Assembly: GCA_016720805.1 (NCBI GenBank)
Contig: JADKJZ010000003.1
Location: 124,001 to 188,000 of the forward strand
DNA length: 64,000 nt
Direction of reading: 5' to 3'
From: Gemmatimonadota bacterium
Lineage (GTDB): Bacteria > Gemmatimonadota > Gemmatimonadetes > Gemmatimonadales > GWC2-71-9
In this document: positions 33,165-41,573 of the stretch, piece by piece
Layout: each line of letters begins with the position of its first letter
How positions within the stretch are numbered: position 1 is the first letter of the stretch
Program-made: the position numbers and the translations under genes
The notes under the pieces: generated by a model
Seen by the model: only the letters and a program-made list of their open reading frames with translations
Database searches by the model: none
Told to the model about the DNA's origin: nothing

Positions 33165-33764
33165 GTGATCATGCGCACCATCCGCGCCGTCCTCCTCCTC
33201 TCGTTGCTTGGAGCCGGCGCCCACGCGCAGTCCCCGGCACCACGCTGCCAAGCGGCGGTCAGTCCGGCCGAGGTGAAGCCGTCGACGCTCGACCCAACAC
33301 GATTGATTGGCCGGTACACGCTCACGGTTGTCTCGACCTGGGCGCTGCGGCGCGACACGATTGCGACCGGCGCGATGACGCTCTGGCTCGATTCCACGCC
33401 ACCGCCGGTCCGCCCGCCGAGCACTCGGCCGCTCATCCTTGGCGCCGAGTATCCGAGGCCAAGCCTGGTCGGCACGACGGCGGCCCCAGTCAAGTTGCTG
33501 CAGATCTGGACGAGCATCGACCCGATGTCACGGAAGCCCGGCGGACCGGCGATTCGACTCGTGGACTCCACGCTCTGGTTTGGCGCGTGCCCGGAGGGAA
33601 GCGAGTGCGAACCGTGGTTCCGGACCGGCTTCGTGATCACGGCATCGGACAGCCTGGGATTCCGCGGATGGTGGGAGCCGACCCGGCACTCGCTCGTCGA
33701 GCCGATCGGTGCAGGCTGGTTCGGGATGCCACGCGGTTACTTCTGTGCGGTGCGAGTGCCGTGA
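33165..33764 (+). CDS. Secreted hypothetical protein
   Basis: 199 residues from GTG 33165 (or ATG 33171), with signal peptide ending in GAHAQ. The mature part is strand-rich (LIGRYTLTVVSTWALRRDTI, VKLLQIWTSIDPMS, LVDSTLWFGACPEGSECEPW) and ends with MPRGYFCAVRV. It contains four cysteines, which could pair in the periplasm. No family recognised. Similar secreted 200-aa proteins of a lipocalin-like strand order are frequent in this phylum, but this is an impression only. Confidence 0.6.
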   Translation: MIMRTIRAVLLLSLLGAGAHAQSPAPRCQAAVSPAEVKPSTLDPTRLIGRYTLTVVSTWALRRDTIATGAMTLWLDSTPPPVRPPSTRPLILGAEYPRPSLVGTTAAPVKLLQIWTSIDPMSRKPGGPAIRLVDSTLWFGACPEGSECEPWFRTGFVITASDSLGFRGWWEPTRHSLVEPIGAGWFGMPRGYFCAVRVP

Positions 33765-33828
33765 CTGGGACGGACTCCGTACCCCCGCCCCCGTGCTACT
33801 TTCAGCCATCCCTTCGACGAGCGAGTCC

Positions 33829-34191
33829 GTGCCGTTTCCTGATTTCGATCGCGGCCTCCCTCCCGCGCGCACGCTCTCGGTGCGCGCCGCCGTCGATCGT
33901 GGCCACGCGGTCGTCACGCGCAGGGTGATACAGATCATGGGCGCGCTCTTCGCCGCCGGCATCGGCGTGGAAGTGTTCGCGGACCGACTCTATGACGGCA
34001 CAATCATCGTGATCTTGGCGCCCTTTGCCGCCTGGGCGTGGTGGTCGTGGGCCACGCCGCGTTGGCGCGCGTGGGCGCATGCCCGAGGCGTGAACGCCGA
34101 GGAACTCCAGCGCCTGGCCGAAGCGGAGAAGCTGGTGTGGCCGGTGGGGCACTTCTTCCAGTACACCGAGTTTCGCCTTTGGCGGGAGTAG
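33829..34191 (+). CDS. Hypothetical membrane protein
   Basis: 120 residues from GTG 33829. Two membrane segments (IQIMGALFAAGIGVEVFA and GTIIVILAPFAAWAWWSWA) separated by a short loop, then a charged C-terminus (RGVNAEELQRLAEAEKLV). No family recognised. A GCTACTTTCA box stands about 28 bp upstream. A short GC hairpin (CCCCGC-CAT-GCGGGG, 34215-34229) follows its stop and could end transcription. Confidence 0.6.
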   Translation: MPFPDFDRGLPPARTLSVRAAVDRGHAVVTRRVIQIMGALFAAGIGVEVFADRLYDGTIIVILAPFAAWAWWSWATPRWRAWAHARGVNAEELQRLAEAEKLVWPVGHFFQYTEFRLWRE

Positions 34192-34268
34192 GCGCGCTGA
34201 CAAGCTTGGATCCACCCCGCCATGCGGGGGCGGGGAAACGCCAATCCGACCCCGCCCGCTCTCCGGAT

Positions 34269-34275
34269 GTAGCTT
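34269..34275 (+). promoter_or_regulatory. GTAGCTT box upstream of small membrane gene
   Basis: GTAGCTTCAG stands 50 bp before the ATG at 34325 and after the GC hairpin at 34215-34229, the same order (hairpin, then GTAGCTT) as at 16566-16595. Confidence 0.4.
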
Positions 34276-34324
34276 CAGAATATTCGCGCAATTGGCCTGA
34301 CCGTCTTCCGACCTGGAGCAGACG

Positions 34325-34627
34325 ATGATGCACATCACCCAAGGGTTCTACTACACCCTCCTTGCGGCGCCGGTGGTCACCTTCCTGATCGGGGCGGGGT
34401 GGATGCGCTGGCGCATCCAGTCGCAGCGCCTCCGCCCGATGGCGGACGTCACGCCGTTGCCGCTGCAGTCGCCGGGGCTCGAGACGCAGCTCCTCGACGC
34501 GCTTGACTCGGTGCAGGTGCAGCTCGCCGAGCTGGCGGAGCGGCAGGACTTCACGGAGCGGATCCTGACCCGCCAACCGAAGCGCTCGCGGATCGACACT
34601 CCGACGCCAGTGCCGACCCCGATCTAA
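34325..34627 (+). CDS. Small membrane-anchored coiled-coil protein
   Basis: 100 residues: one membrane segment (YYTLLAAPVVTFLIGAGWM) at the N-terminus, a basic stretch (RWRIQSQR), then a coiled-coil-like helix (ETQLLDALDSVQVQLAELAE) ending with RQDFTERIL, and a basic Pro-rich tail. The RxDFxER element and layout are like those of PspB-type proteins and of the pair at 16690 and 16986. Function unknown; perhaps envelope stress. Confidence 0.62.
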   Translation: MMHITQGFYYTLLAAPVVTFLIGAGWMRWRIQSQRLRPMADVTPLPLQSPGLETQLLDALDSVQVQLAELAERQDFTERILTRQPKRSRIDTPTPVPTPI

Positions 34628-34641
34628 CCCCCGAGCCTCTG

Positions 34642-35079
34642 ATGACCGTTTCCCGCATGGACAACGTCGGCATAGTCGTCGCCGACCTCGACGCCGCGAT
34701 CGCCTTCTTCGTCGAGCTTGGCCTCACGCTCGAGGGGCGGATGCCGATCGACGGCGAGTGGGCCGGCCGCGTGACCGGCGTGCGCGGGCAGCGCGTCGAG
34801 ATCGCCATGATGCGGACGCCCGACGGCCACAGCCGCCTCGAGCTCTCGCGCTTCGACGCCCCCAGGATCGCCTCCGATCACCGCACCGCGCCGGTGAACT
34901 CGCTCGGCTACCTGCGAGTGATGTTCACGGTCACGGACCTCGCCGACACCCTCGCGCGCCTCCGCCCCCTCGGCGCCACAGTGGTCGACGAGGTGGTCGA
35001 CTACGAAGGGATCTACCGGCTCTGCTACATCCGCGGACCGGAAGGGATCCTGATCGGATTGGCCCAGGAGCTGCGGTGA
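34642..35079 (+). CDS. VOC-family protein
   Basis: 145 residues. MDNVGIVVADLDAAIAFFVE, LGLTLEGRMPID, HSRLELSRFDAP and YLRVMFTVTDLADTLARL are VOC repeats; the end reads IRGPEGILIGLAQEL with the glutamate position of the metal site. It resembles the bleomycin-resistance/lactoylglutathione-lyase-like group. Substrate unknown. It follows the small membrane gene after 14 bp. Confidence 0.92.
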   Translation: MTVSRMDNVGIVVADLDAAIAFFVELGLTLEGRMPIDGEWAGRVTGVRGQRVEIAMMRTPDGHSRLELSRFDAPRIASDHRTAPVNSLGYLRVMFTVTDLADTLARLRPLGATVVDEVVDYEGIYRLCYIRGPEGILIGLAQELR

Positions 35080-35106
35080 ACTACTCGAACAGCGTCATGC
35101 TGGCGG

Positions 35107-35310
35107 GTGAGCCCGACCGATTCGGTGGAGGCGTTCTGGTCAACCGGCTTCGTGGGCACGACGCTGATGCTGAAGGTGCACGGCGACACGCTCATCGGCA
35201 CGGCGACGGCGTCCACCGATGTCCGGGGCGGGCCGCCCGACCCGACGGCGAGCGCACGAGCGGTGCGGGTGGCGTGTCCGGCGGTGATGGGTTTGATAGG
35301 GGATAGCTGA
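35107..35310 (+). pseudogene. Possible remnant of a secreted-protein gene (C-terminal fragment)
   Basis: A 67-codon frame from a GTG encodes TTLMLKVHGDTLIGTATAST plus DVRGGPPDPTASARAVRVAC, which looks like the last strands of a larger strand-rich secreted protein (a pattern like WxVTLxVxGDTLxGxAT is common in such proteins). No signal peptide or upstream part is visible. It lies between the VOC gene and a long inverted repeat, so a deletion remnant is plausible. Confidence 0.35.
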
Positions 35311-35334
35311 GAGGCAAGGGGGGCGCCTCCGACC

Positions 35335-35434
35335 TGTCATCCCGAGCGCAGCGAGGGACCTGCGTACTCGCGAGCGGGCCGAGCCCCAGCCCATCCACGA
35401 TTACGCAGGTCCCTCGCTGCGCTCGGGATGACAT
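35335..35434. repeat. Long inverted repeat, copy 4
   Basis: Left arm TGTCATCCCGAGCGCAGCGA plus GGGACCTGCGT, right arm ACGCAGGTCCCTCGCTGCGC plus TCGGGATGACA; the 31-bp arms are perfectly complementary except for the loop. It is the best preserved copy in the window. Confidence 0.92.
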
Positions 35435-35486
35435 GTCTTTCCGCCTGCGCCGTACGTTCAATCGGACACGCACCCGAGAGTCAATC

Positions 35487-36002
35487 ATGTTCATGCGCAC
35501 CACCCGCGCGGCATTCGTGACCGCCCTGACCTGGGGTGTGGTGTGGGCCGGCGTGGGCGCCCTCATGGGCCTCTATCAGCTCATGCGGGCGCCGGCCGGG
35601 CCCTGGCCCTCCCCCCTGCTGAACATCCTCGCCCTTGCGGTCGGCGGACCGATGCTGATCCTCGGCGTCGCCGGCGTGCTGAGCGGCGCGACCTTCGCCA
35701 TACTGATGTCCGGCGCCGAGCGCGGCAAGTCGCTCAGTGGACTCGCGGCGTGGCGCGCCGGGGTCTGGGGTGCGCTCGGTGGCCTGGCCTTCTCTGCCGG
35801 AATGATCGCACTCATGGCGAATCAGTTCGGACTCGACGACCCCGCCACGCAGTTGGCCTTCTGTTGGGTTGTCACGGCCACCACGCTCGGTGTGATCAGT
35901 GCCGCCGGTTCCCTCGCGATCGCCCGCAAGGGGAGCCCCGGACTCCTCGAAGAGGCGGCGGAGATGCAGCGACTCAGCGGCGCCCGCGAGAACGGCGGAT
36001 GA
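35487..36002 (+). CDS. Hypothetical membrane protein
   Basis: 171 residues, four hydrophobic segments (AFVTALTWGVVWAGVGALMG, LLNILALAVGGPMLILGVAG, AGVWGALGGLAFSAGMIAL, FCWVVTATTLGVISAAGSLA) with a charged tail. No family recognised. The stop overlaps the next membrane gene by four bases (ATGA), so both are co-translated. Confidence 0.72.
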   Translation: MFMRTTRAAFVTALTWGVVWAGVGALMGLYQLMRAPAGPWPSPLLNILALAVGGPMLILGVAGVLSGATFAILMSGAERGKSLSGLAAWRAGVWGALGGLAFSAGMIALMANQFGLDDPATQLAFCWVVTATTLGVISAAGSLAIARKGSPGLLEEAAEMQRLSGARENGG

Positions 36003-36505
36003 TCTGGCGCCTGCTCCGGCGCGTCCTCCTCTGGCACGCGGTCGGCATCTTCCTTGGCGGCCTGGGCCTTGCCCTCGGGTACTTCACGGCGGCCCTCCTC
36101 GGCGGGACCACCGGCTCCGAGCTGATCGCTGCGTTCACGTACATGGGCGTGTACGCCCTCATTGCGTTCACGGCGTTCACGCCGGTGGCGGTCGTGCTGC
36201 TGGCGGCGTGGAGCTACGGCACGGCGAGGCTGCCGAGCCTTGAACCGCCGGCGCTGTTCCGCCGGCTGCTCGTGCTGTCGGCTGTCGCAGCGCTGCTGAC
36301 ACTTCCAGTGGCGGTCGGCACCATCCTGGTATTGGGAATGGACAGTGGCCGCGATCCCGGATCGCCGCTGATGCGTGTGACGGGGATGGTCGTCCGCGAG
36401 TGGCGAATGCTCTTCACCTTCTTCCCGGCGGCGTTTGGTTGGTTCGTTGTGCCGAGGATGCTGGTGCCGTCGCTGCGGGGGCGGTTCGGGGTGGAGGAGG
36501 GATAG
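35999..36505 (+). CDS. Hypothetical membrane protein
   Basis: 168 residues with four hydrophobic segments (AVGIFLGGLGLALGYFTAAL, MGVYALIAFTAFTPVAVVLL, LLVLSAVAALLTLPVAVGTI, MLFTFFPAAFGWFVVPRML). The ATG overlaps the preceding stop. No family recognised; with its partner it may form a small membrane complex. It is followed by the first copy of a duplicated secreted protein. Confidence 0.72.
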   Translation: MIWRLLRRVLLWHAVGIFLGGLGLALGYFTAALLGGTTGSELIAAFTYMGVYALIAFTAFTPVAVVLLAAWSYGTARLPSLEPPALFRRLLVLSAVAALLTLPVAVGTILVLGMDSGRDPGSPLMRVTGMVVREWRMLFTFFPAAFGWFVVPRMLVPSLRGRFGVEEG

Positions 36506-36595
36506 CGTTCCCCGCCCGTGGGTGCAGCCCGGCCGACGGGGCCTCCGAAGTGGGTACCTCAATCAGAAAGCGACCGATCCGCCAAAGAGGTCCGC

Positions 36596-37573
36596 ATGGA
36601 AATCGAATCCCGGCACCACGGGCTCTGGATCTGCGGGGGGCTGCTGGCTGGAACCTGTCTCATCGGATTGAAGGCGCCGGCGTTGGCGGCGGCCGAGCCG
36701 GTGTCTGCGGCGGCACTCGTTCCAGCGGCCACGAGCAACGCAGTGCGCGACACCGTCGCCCGCACCCCAGACGGCTGCGCGGCGATCCATCTGGTCATCA
36801 CCGCGACCACCGTCTCGGCGGCGTACCCCGACCTGAAGAGCTGTGGCGCCGGTGTCGTCCTCCGGCCTGCGGGTCCTGTGAAGTTGGAGCGCGGGGCGAA
36901 GCGGTGGCGACTGACGTTGCGCGTCGCGTGGCTCAACACGACCGGCGCCCCGATGGAGGGCGCACGCCGGCTGATCCTTGCGCCGGATTCCGGCATCGTC
37001 CTCCTCCCGATCGCCAGCTACGGTGTGGACCCGACGCCGGTGAACGCCACGGGGGTGATTGGTGGCGCGTTCTACTGGAACGTGGGCGGGGCCACAACAA
37101 TGTCGGGGACTATTGGCCTCGACGCGTTGGTCGTGCTCGACATCCCCGTCGGGACGGAGCAGCTCTTGTTGCGTTTCGGCGGAGAGCAGCTGGCTCCGTC
37201 GGTCGGGCGTCCTCCGGTGCCGAGCGGGTGGTTTGCGCCGACGGATGCGACTCTCGCCGTCGTCAACACCGATGCAGAGGGCGGAGCGAAGGTCTACCTG
37301 ACCTTTCTGGCCGTCCGGTTCCGCCCGATGGCGACTGCGGAACAGGTGCGGGCCGCGCTTCGGAGTCGGCGGGCCATCATTGTCGGTGGAAGCTCGGGCG
37401 GGCTACTCGGTGTCCCATCGTACCTGGTTCAGATTCCAAACCCGGGGTCGTTCGAGGGACTGAAGGCGGTCATCGTTGCACTTGCCGCCGAGCCGGGGGT
37501 TACCCGGGTGGGAAAGCAGTACTACGGGTCGACGATCGTTCCGCGAACCCGGTCCCCCGCCCGTCCTCGTTAG
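36596..37573 (+). CDS. Secreted hypothetical protein, tandem paralogue A
   Basis: 325 residues from ATG 36596. An N-terminal hydrophobic segment (LLAGTCLIGLKAPALAA) serves as signal. From RTPDGCAAIHLVITATTVSA onward it is nearly the same as the protein at 38910. The middle is strand-rich (WRLTLRVAWLNTTGAPMEGA, IVLLPIASYGVDPTPVNAT). The last 70 residues (EQVRAALRSRRAIIVGGSSG ... SYLVQIPNPGSFEGLKAVIV) resemble the inhibitor-like propeptide found before subtilisin-type proteases, but no protease domain follows. Function unknown. Confidence 0.72.
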   Translation: MEIESRHHGLWICGGLLAGTCLIGLKAPALAAAEPVSAAALVPAATSNAVRDTVARTPDGCAAIHLVITATTVSAAYPDLKSCGAGVVLRPAGPVKLERGAKRWRLTLRVAWLNTTGAPMEGARRLILAPDSGIVLLPIASYGVDPTPVNATGVIGGAFYWNVGGATTMSGTIGLDALVVLDIPVGTEQLLLRFGGEQLAPSVGRPPVPSGWFAPTDATLAVVNTDAEGGAKVYLTFLAVRFRPMATAEQVRAALRSRRAIIVGGSSGGLLGVPSYLVQIPNPGSFEGLKAVIVALAAEPGVTRVGKQYYGSTIVPRTRSPARPR

Positions 37574-37636
37574 ACCCGTGACGGCCTTCGTTGGGTGGGA
37601 TGGCGTCGGTGGTGCCCCACCCGTCACCGGGTCGCG

Positions 37637-37643
37637 GTAGCTT
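37637..37643 (+). promoter_or_regulatory. GTAGCTT box upstream of propeller paralogue 5
   Basis: GTAGCTTCAAGAGATCTCCC preceded by CCCACCCGTCACCGGGTCGC, similar in layout to the box at 63510 (CCACCCTCCGCCCCGTCGCA before GTAGCTTCAA). It is 109-124 bp before the next start codon. Proposed -10 element. Confidence 0.4.
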
Positions 37644-37760
37644 CAAGAGATCTCCCCAATCGGCTGGTACCCGAACGCGCCCCCGGTTGCGACCGCGAGC
37701 GGTGACCTCCGCTTTCCAACAGTTCCCCGACGCACGGCATGACCCGTGGAGGTGCTCCCC

Positions 37761-38864
37761 TTGATCAGCTCCCCCAGCGGACGCCTGCTCGCAGCGCTCC
37801 TGATCGCCGTCGCGGCCTGCAGCGGTGATACCTCCCAGCGTCCCAAGGACCATCAGGCGGCCCAAGGGCCCACGTTGCATCTGGTTGATTCGGTGCGGCT
37901 TGAGGAGCGGCCTGATGCGTTCATCGGGATGCCCATCGCGCTCAGCGTCCTGGAACACTCCAGGCAGTTGGTCATCGGCGATGCGATGTCCGGGCGGATC
38001 TTCCGCTTCGCGTCGAGCGGTGCGTTGCAGGCGGTTCAGGGCGGGCAGGGGACAGGGCCCGGAGAGTTCACGGCACCTGGCCCGGCGGTTGAACTGCCCG
38101 ACGGTACCATCGCGGTATCTGATTTTGCGACCGATCGCCTCATCCTCCTCGAGCGCGATGGGACGGAGCGCTCGCGTATCGGGGTCGCGGGACTCGCCTT
38201 CTCGCTCGCGACGGATGGCGCGACCATCTATGCGGGGCGCCTTGCACGCCAGGCACCATGGACGGCCGCGATCAGGCTCGACGCCGCAACGGGCGTCTGG
38301 ACTCCTCTTGGGGTTGCCCCCGGGCCGTACGGTGAGGCTCCGCAGTTGCGGGTCGCGCATCCGTATGTGTCGGTGGCGAGGCAGGCGGGCGCACTCTTGG
38401 TGGGATTCACGGGTGCGAATCAGCTCGTCCGCGTCGCGGATGACGGAAGCGCCCAGGAACTCCTGATCCCGGCGGTGCGACGGAGGCTTCTCCCCGCGGA
38501 TCTCGCCGCCCGGTTCTCGAAGCCGCTCCCCGATTCCGTGATCGCGGAGATGGCATCCGTGCTCACGGGGCTGCACCCGATCCCCTCCGGGGAGGTCGTG
38601 ACCGTGCATCTCGACACTCGCCTGCGCGGGCGACGGCTCGAGGCGGCTGGGTGGGTCTCGCTCCTTGACGTGGCGGGGAAGCGCGCCTGTGTTGATGCGG
38701 TGCTGCCGGTCCGTGGCGTCGGCAAGCCGCTCACCGCGGTCCTGCACGATACCCTCCTGGTCATGGAGCAGGTGGCGGAAGGAGGGGAGACGGCGCCGCG
38801 TGCGATGGTCTACAAGTACCTCGTGTCCCGCGATGGATGCGACTGGCAGCCGTTGCCACGCTAA
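37761..38864 (+). CDS. 6-bladed beta-propeller lipoprotein (paralogue 5)
   Basis: About 367 residues from TTG 37761 (GGAGG eight bases before), or 372 from GTG 37746. Lipobox VAAC-SGD. The motif here is GGQGTGPGEF near residue 95, with Gly in place of the Arg of most paralogues. Blades: VELPDGTIAVSDFATDRLIL, SLATDGATIYAGRLARQAPW, QLVRVADDGSAQELLI. The C-terminus (MVYKYLVSRDGCDWQPLP) is like that of other paralogues. It lies exactly between the two copies of the duplicated secreted protein, so the three may act together (inference). Confidence 0.84.
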   Translation: MISSPSGRLLAALLIAVAACSGDTSQRPKDHQAAQGPTLHLVDSVRLEERPDAFIGMPIALSVLEHSRQLVIGDAMSGRIFRFASSGALQAVQGGQGTGPGEFTAPGPAVELPDGTIAVSDFATDRLILLERDGTERSRIGVAGLAFSLATDGATIYAGRLARQAPWTAAIRLDAATGVWTPLGVAPGPYGEAPQLRVAHPYVSVARQAGALLVGFTGANQLVRVADDGSAQELLIPAVRRRLLPADLAARFSKPLPDSVIAEMASVLTGLHPIPSGEVVTVHLDTRLRGRRLEAAGWVSLLDVAGKRACVDAVLPVRGVGKPLTAVLHDTLLVMEQVAEGGETAPRAMVYKYLVSRDGCDWQPLPR

Positions 38865-38909
38865 GGAGCGCACCATCAGAGGTTCCCCCGTGCCGGTGAG
38901 GAGGTCGTG

Positions 38910-39872
38910 ATGGCGCTCACATCCGCAAGTCGCCTCCGCGCTGCGCACCAGCTGCTCGCGGCATGCCTCACGGCGACCCTCCTCCCGGCGACGGCAGGCG
39001 CCGAGCGGTGGATCGCTCGCGACACTGGACGGGACGCACCGCAGGGCATGCGCCCCGACACCGTCGCCCGCACCCCCGACGGCTGCGCGGCGATCCATGT
39101 GGTCATCACCACGACCACCGTCTCGGCGGCATACCCCGACCTGAAGAGCTGCGGTGCCGGTGTCGTCCTCCGGCCTGCGGGGCCTGTGAAGTTGGAGCGT
39201 GGCTCGGAGCGGTGGCGACTGTCGTTGCGCGTCGCCTGGCTCAACACGACCGGGTCCCCGATGGAGGGTGCACGCCGGCTGATCCTTGCGCCGGATTCCG
39301 GCATCGTCCTCCTCCCGCTCGCCAGCTACGGTGTGGATCCGACGCCGGTGAACGCCAAGGGGGTGATTGGTGGCGCGCTCTACTGGACCGTGGGCGGGGG
39401 AACGACTGCGCCAGGCGAACGCGGTCGCGACGCGGTGATCCGCGTCGATCTTCCCGTTGGCACCCAGCAACTCCTGCTGCGGATGACCGGGGACGGTCTG
39501 GCGCCGTCGGTGGGGCGGCCGCCGGTACCGAGCGGTTGGTGGGGGCCGAGTGACTCAACGCTGGCTGTCGACAACACCGACTCGTACGGGGCCACGAGAG
39601 TCTTCCTCCACGTGCTGGACATCCAGTTCGAACCGTCCGCCACTCCGGATCAGGTGCGGGCTGTGCTGCGCGGTCAGGACGCCGTCATCGTCGGGGGGAA
39701 TTCTGGAGGACTCACGGGGATTCCCTCGTATGTCGTGCAGATCCCCAATCCGGGGAGCTTTCAGGGACTCAAGGCGGTGATTGTGGCGCTTGCCGGGCAA
39801 GCAGGCGTGAAGAGCGTCGCGAAGTCCTACTTCGGGTCGACGATCGCGCCTCGCTCCGTGAGCCGTCCTTAG
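38910..39872 (+). CDS. Secreted hypothetical protein, tandem paralogue B
   Basis: 320 residues from ATG 38910, five bases after GAGGAGG. Signal peptide LLAACLTATLLPATAGAERW. From DTVARTPDGCAAIHVVITTT to the C-terminus it matches the protein at 36596 over about 280 residues with few changes, so the pair arose by a recent duplication. The last domain (DQVRAVLRGQDAVIVGGNSG, SYVVQIPNPGSFQGLKAVIV) is again propeptide-like. The nucleotide sequence is also alike in long stretches, which points to recent duplication or gene conversion. Confidence 0.72.
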   Translation: MALTSASRLRAAHQLLAACLTATLLPATAGAERWIARDTGRDAPQGMRPDTVARTPDGCAAIHVVITTTTVSAAYPDLKSCGAGVVLRPAGPVKLERGSERWRLSLRVAWLNTTGSPMEGARRLILAPDSGIVLLPLASYGVDPTPVNAKGVIGGALYWTVGGGTTAPGERGRDAVIRVDLPVGTQQLLLRMTGDGLAPSVGRPPVPSGWWGPSDSTLAVDNTDSYGATRVFLHVLDIQFEPSATPDQVRAVLRGQDAVIVGGNSGGLTGIPSYVVQIPNPGSFQGLKAVIVALAGQAGVKSVAKSYFGSTIAPRSVSRP

Positions 39873-39919
39873 CCATCGAATCGCGGCGGGGGTGGTGCCA
39901 CGCCTGTCGTATTCTCGTA

Positions 39920-39926
39920 GTAGCTT
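39920..39926 (+). promoter_or_regulatory. GTAGCTT box
   Basis: GTAGCTTGGAAGG lies 28 bp before the GTG of the small membrane gene. Same element as at 16589 (GTAGCTTGGAGG) and 32720 (GTAGCTTGGATG). Confidence 0.4.
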
Positions 39927-39954
39927 GGAAGGGACCCTCCCGCTGGAGCATGCC

Positions 39955-40224
39955 GTGACGCATTCCGAAGTCCGCCATCTGCTCGCTGGCATCATGGTCT
40001 TGTCGTCGCTGTTCGTGCTGGGCAGCGCGGCGTGGGCGTACCGCGCGCGGCGGCTGTGGCGGGGCACCGCACTGATGGGTGGCGGCTGCCTGCTGATGGG
40101 GCTGGTGGGAATCGCGACCGAGTCGCGCGACGAGCTCGGCGGGACGCTGACGATCGTGGCGGGGATGATCGTGGTGGCAGGGAGTCTGACGGAGCGGCGT
40201 GAAAAGAAGATGGGAGTGGGGTGA
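39955..40224 (+). CDS. Small membrane protein, two helices
   Basis: 89 residues from GTG 39955, with GGAG in front. Two membrane segments (IMVLSSLFVLGSAAWAYRA and GTALMGGGCLLMGLVGIA) and a third, weaker one (GTLTIVAGMIVVAGSL), with a short basic tail. No family recognised. The stop overlaps the GTG at 40221 of the next propeller gene, so the two are probably coupled. Confidence 0.65.
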   Translation: MTHSEVRHLLAGIMVLSSLFVLGSAAWAYRARRLWRGTALMGGGCLLMGLVGIATESRDELGGTLTIVAGMIVVAGSLTERREKKMGVG

Positions 40225-41573
40225 ACGTGGTGGTGATGGCAGCGGGGGGAATATTCTCTGCAGTACGATGCCCACCGCCCCAAGCACGCGTCTGCCGCAG
40301 TCGGGGCGTGACGCGGCTGTGCACACTGGGTATCGCCGCCTTCATGGCAGGAGCACCGCTCCTCGGGCTCGCCGCACAGCGTCCTGGACCTTCGACGGTT
40401 GTCGTGCCGGTGAAGCGGCTGGAGGCGGGAGTCACCGTGCTCACGCACGATCGTGCTGCCTTCGCCCGCGCCGCGCAATTCACCATTGCCACTGCACCAG
40501 AAGCTGTGTTTGGCGGAACCGACGGAGACCCGGCCTACGACCTGACTGGCGTGACGAGCGTCGTGCTGCAGGCCGATGGCGGGATCGCGGCCTGGACCAG
40601 CGCCCAACACCTCGTCGTGTTCAACCCCGATGGAACTGCCAGACGGATCGTCGGGCGCCGGGGCCAGGGCCCGGGGGAGTTCGCAGGCGCGCGTGAGTTG
40701 CTGGCGTTGGCTGCGGACACCTTGCTCGTGACGGACTACTCCAATGTCAGGATGAGTTGGCTCCTGCCGTCGAAGGGTGTCGTACGGACGGAGTCATTGC
40801 AGGGTCGCCTCCCGGCACTGGTCCAGAGACCGGCCGGAGTATTGCCGCGCGGACGTGTGGTCATGACTTCGGCCGGAATATGGACTCCGTCAACGCATCC
40901 ACCGAGTGGCGCCTTCCGCACTGGGGCCTCAATCGTCGTCGTTCCGCTGCGGGGTCCGGCGCCGGTCATTGCGACAGTTCCGGATGTCCAGCTCAAGACG
41001 GTGCAGACCAATTTCAATGGCCGTCCGGGAGTGATGGCGGACTATGTCCGGTACGGTGCAACAGCCCACGTGGTCGTGTGGGATACGTTGATCGCGACGG
41101 CCACTGGTGAGGCCTACCAGATCGACCTCCGAAATGGCGAAGGGCGGGTTGTCTCACGAATACGGATCACCGCCCCTCGGCGAGCCGTCACGCCCGCGAT
41201 GCGGAACGCTCGAATCAAGGAGGAAGTGGATCGCCTCCGCCAATCCCTTTCCCGTGGGGAAGGGACGCGCGACCCCATCGAAGCGGAGCGGCTGTTCCGG
41301 GTCGCGCCAATTGCGGATTCGCTCGCCGCCTGGGCCGGCGTGTTGGTCGCACCCAACCGAACGCTTTGGCTCCTGGACCCGATCGTGCCATCCGACACGG
41401 GGTGGACGGCAACCGCCCTCCGCCGTGACGGCGCAATCATTGGTCGCCTCCACGGACCTGGGCGAGCGATCCCGGTCGCGTTTGGCGACGACCGTGTCGT
41501 GCTCAGATCCGCTGATGCCGATGGAGTCGTGATGCTGGCGATCCACCGCATTGTCCGTGCGCCGTCGCGCTGA
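40221..41573 (+). CDS. Secreted 6-bladed beta-propeller protein (paralogue 6)
   Basis: 450 residues from the overlapping GTG, or about 421 from GTG 40308, which gives a cleaner signal peptide (LCTLGIAAFMAGAPLLGLAA). Motif GRRGQGPGEF near residue 145. Typical blade strings: VLQADGGIAAWTSAQHLVVF, LLALAADTLLVTDYSNVRMS and VLVAPNRTLWLLDPIVPSDT. No lipobox. It belongs to the longer members of the family because of an insert around residues 250-330 (FNGRPGVMADYVRYGATAHV). A charged helix with TPAMRNARIKEEVDRLRQSL precedes the last blade, as in several paralogues. Confidence 0.83.
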   Translation: MNVVVMAAGGIFSAVRCPPPQARVCRSRGVTRLCTLGIAAFMAGAPLLGLAAQRPGPSTVVVPVKRLEAGVTVLTHDRAAFARAAQFTIATAPEAVFGGTDGDPAYDLTGVTSVVLQADGGIAAWTSAQHLVVFNPDGTARRIVGRRGQGPGEFAGARELLALAADTLLVTDYSNVRMSWLLPSKGVVRTESLQGRLPALVQRPAGVLPRGRVVMTSAGIWTPSTHPPSGAFRTGASIVVVPLRGPAPVIATVPDVQLKTVQTNFNGRPGVMADYVRYGATAHVVVWDTLIATATGEAYQIDLRNGEGRVVSRIRITAPRRAVTPAMRNARIKEEVDRLRQSLSRGEGTRDPIEAERLFRVAPIADSLAAWAGVLVAPNRTLWLLDPIVPSDTGWTATALRRDGAIIGRLHGPGRAIPVAFGDDRVVLRSADADGVVMLAIHRIVRAPSR

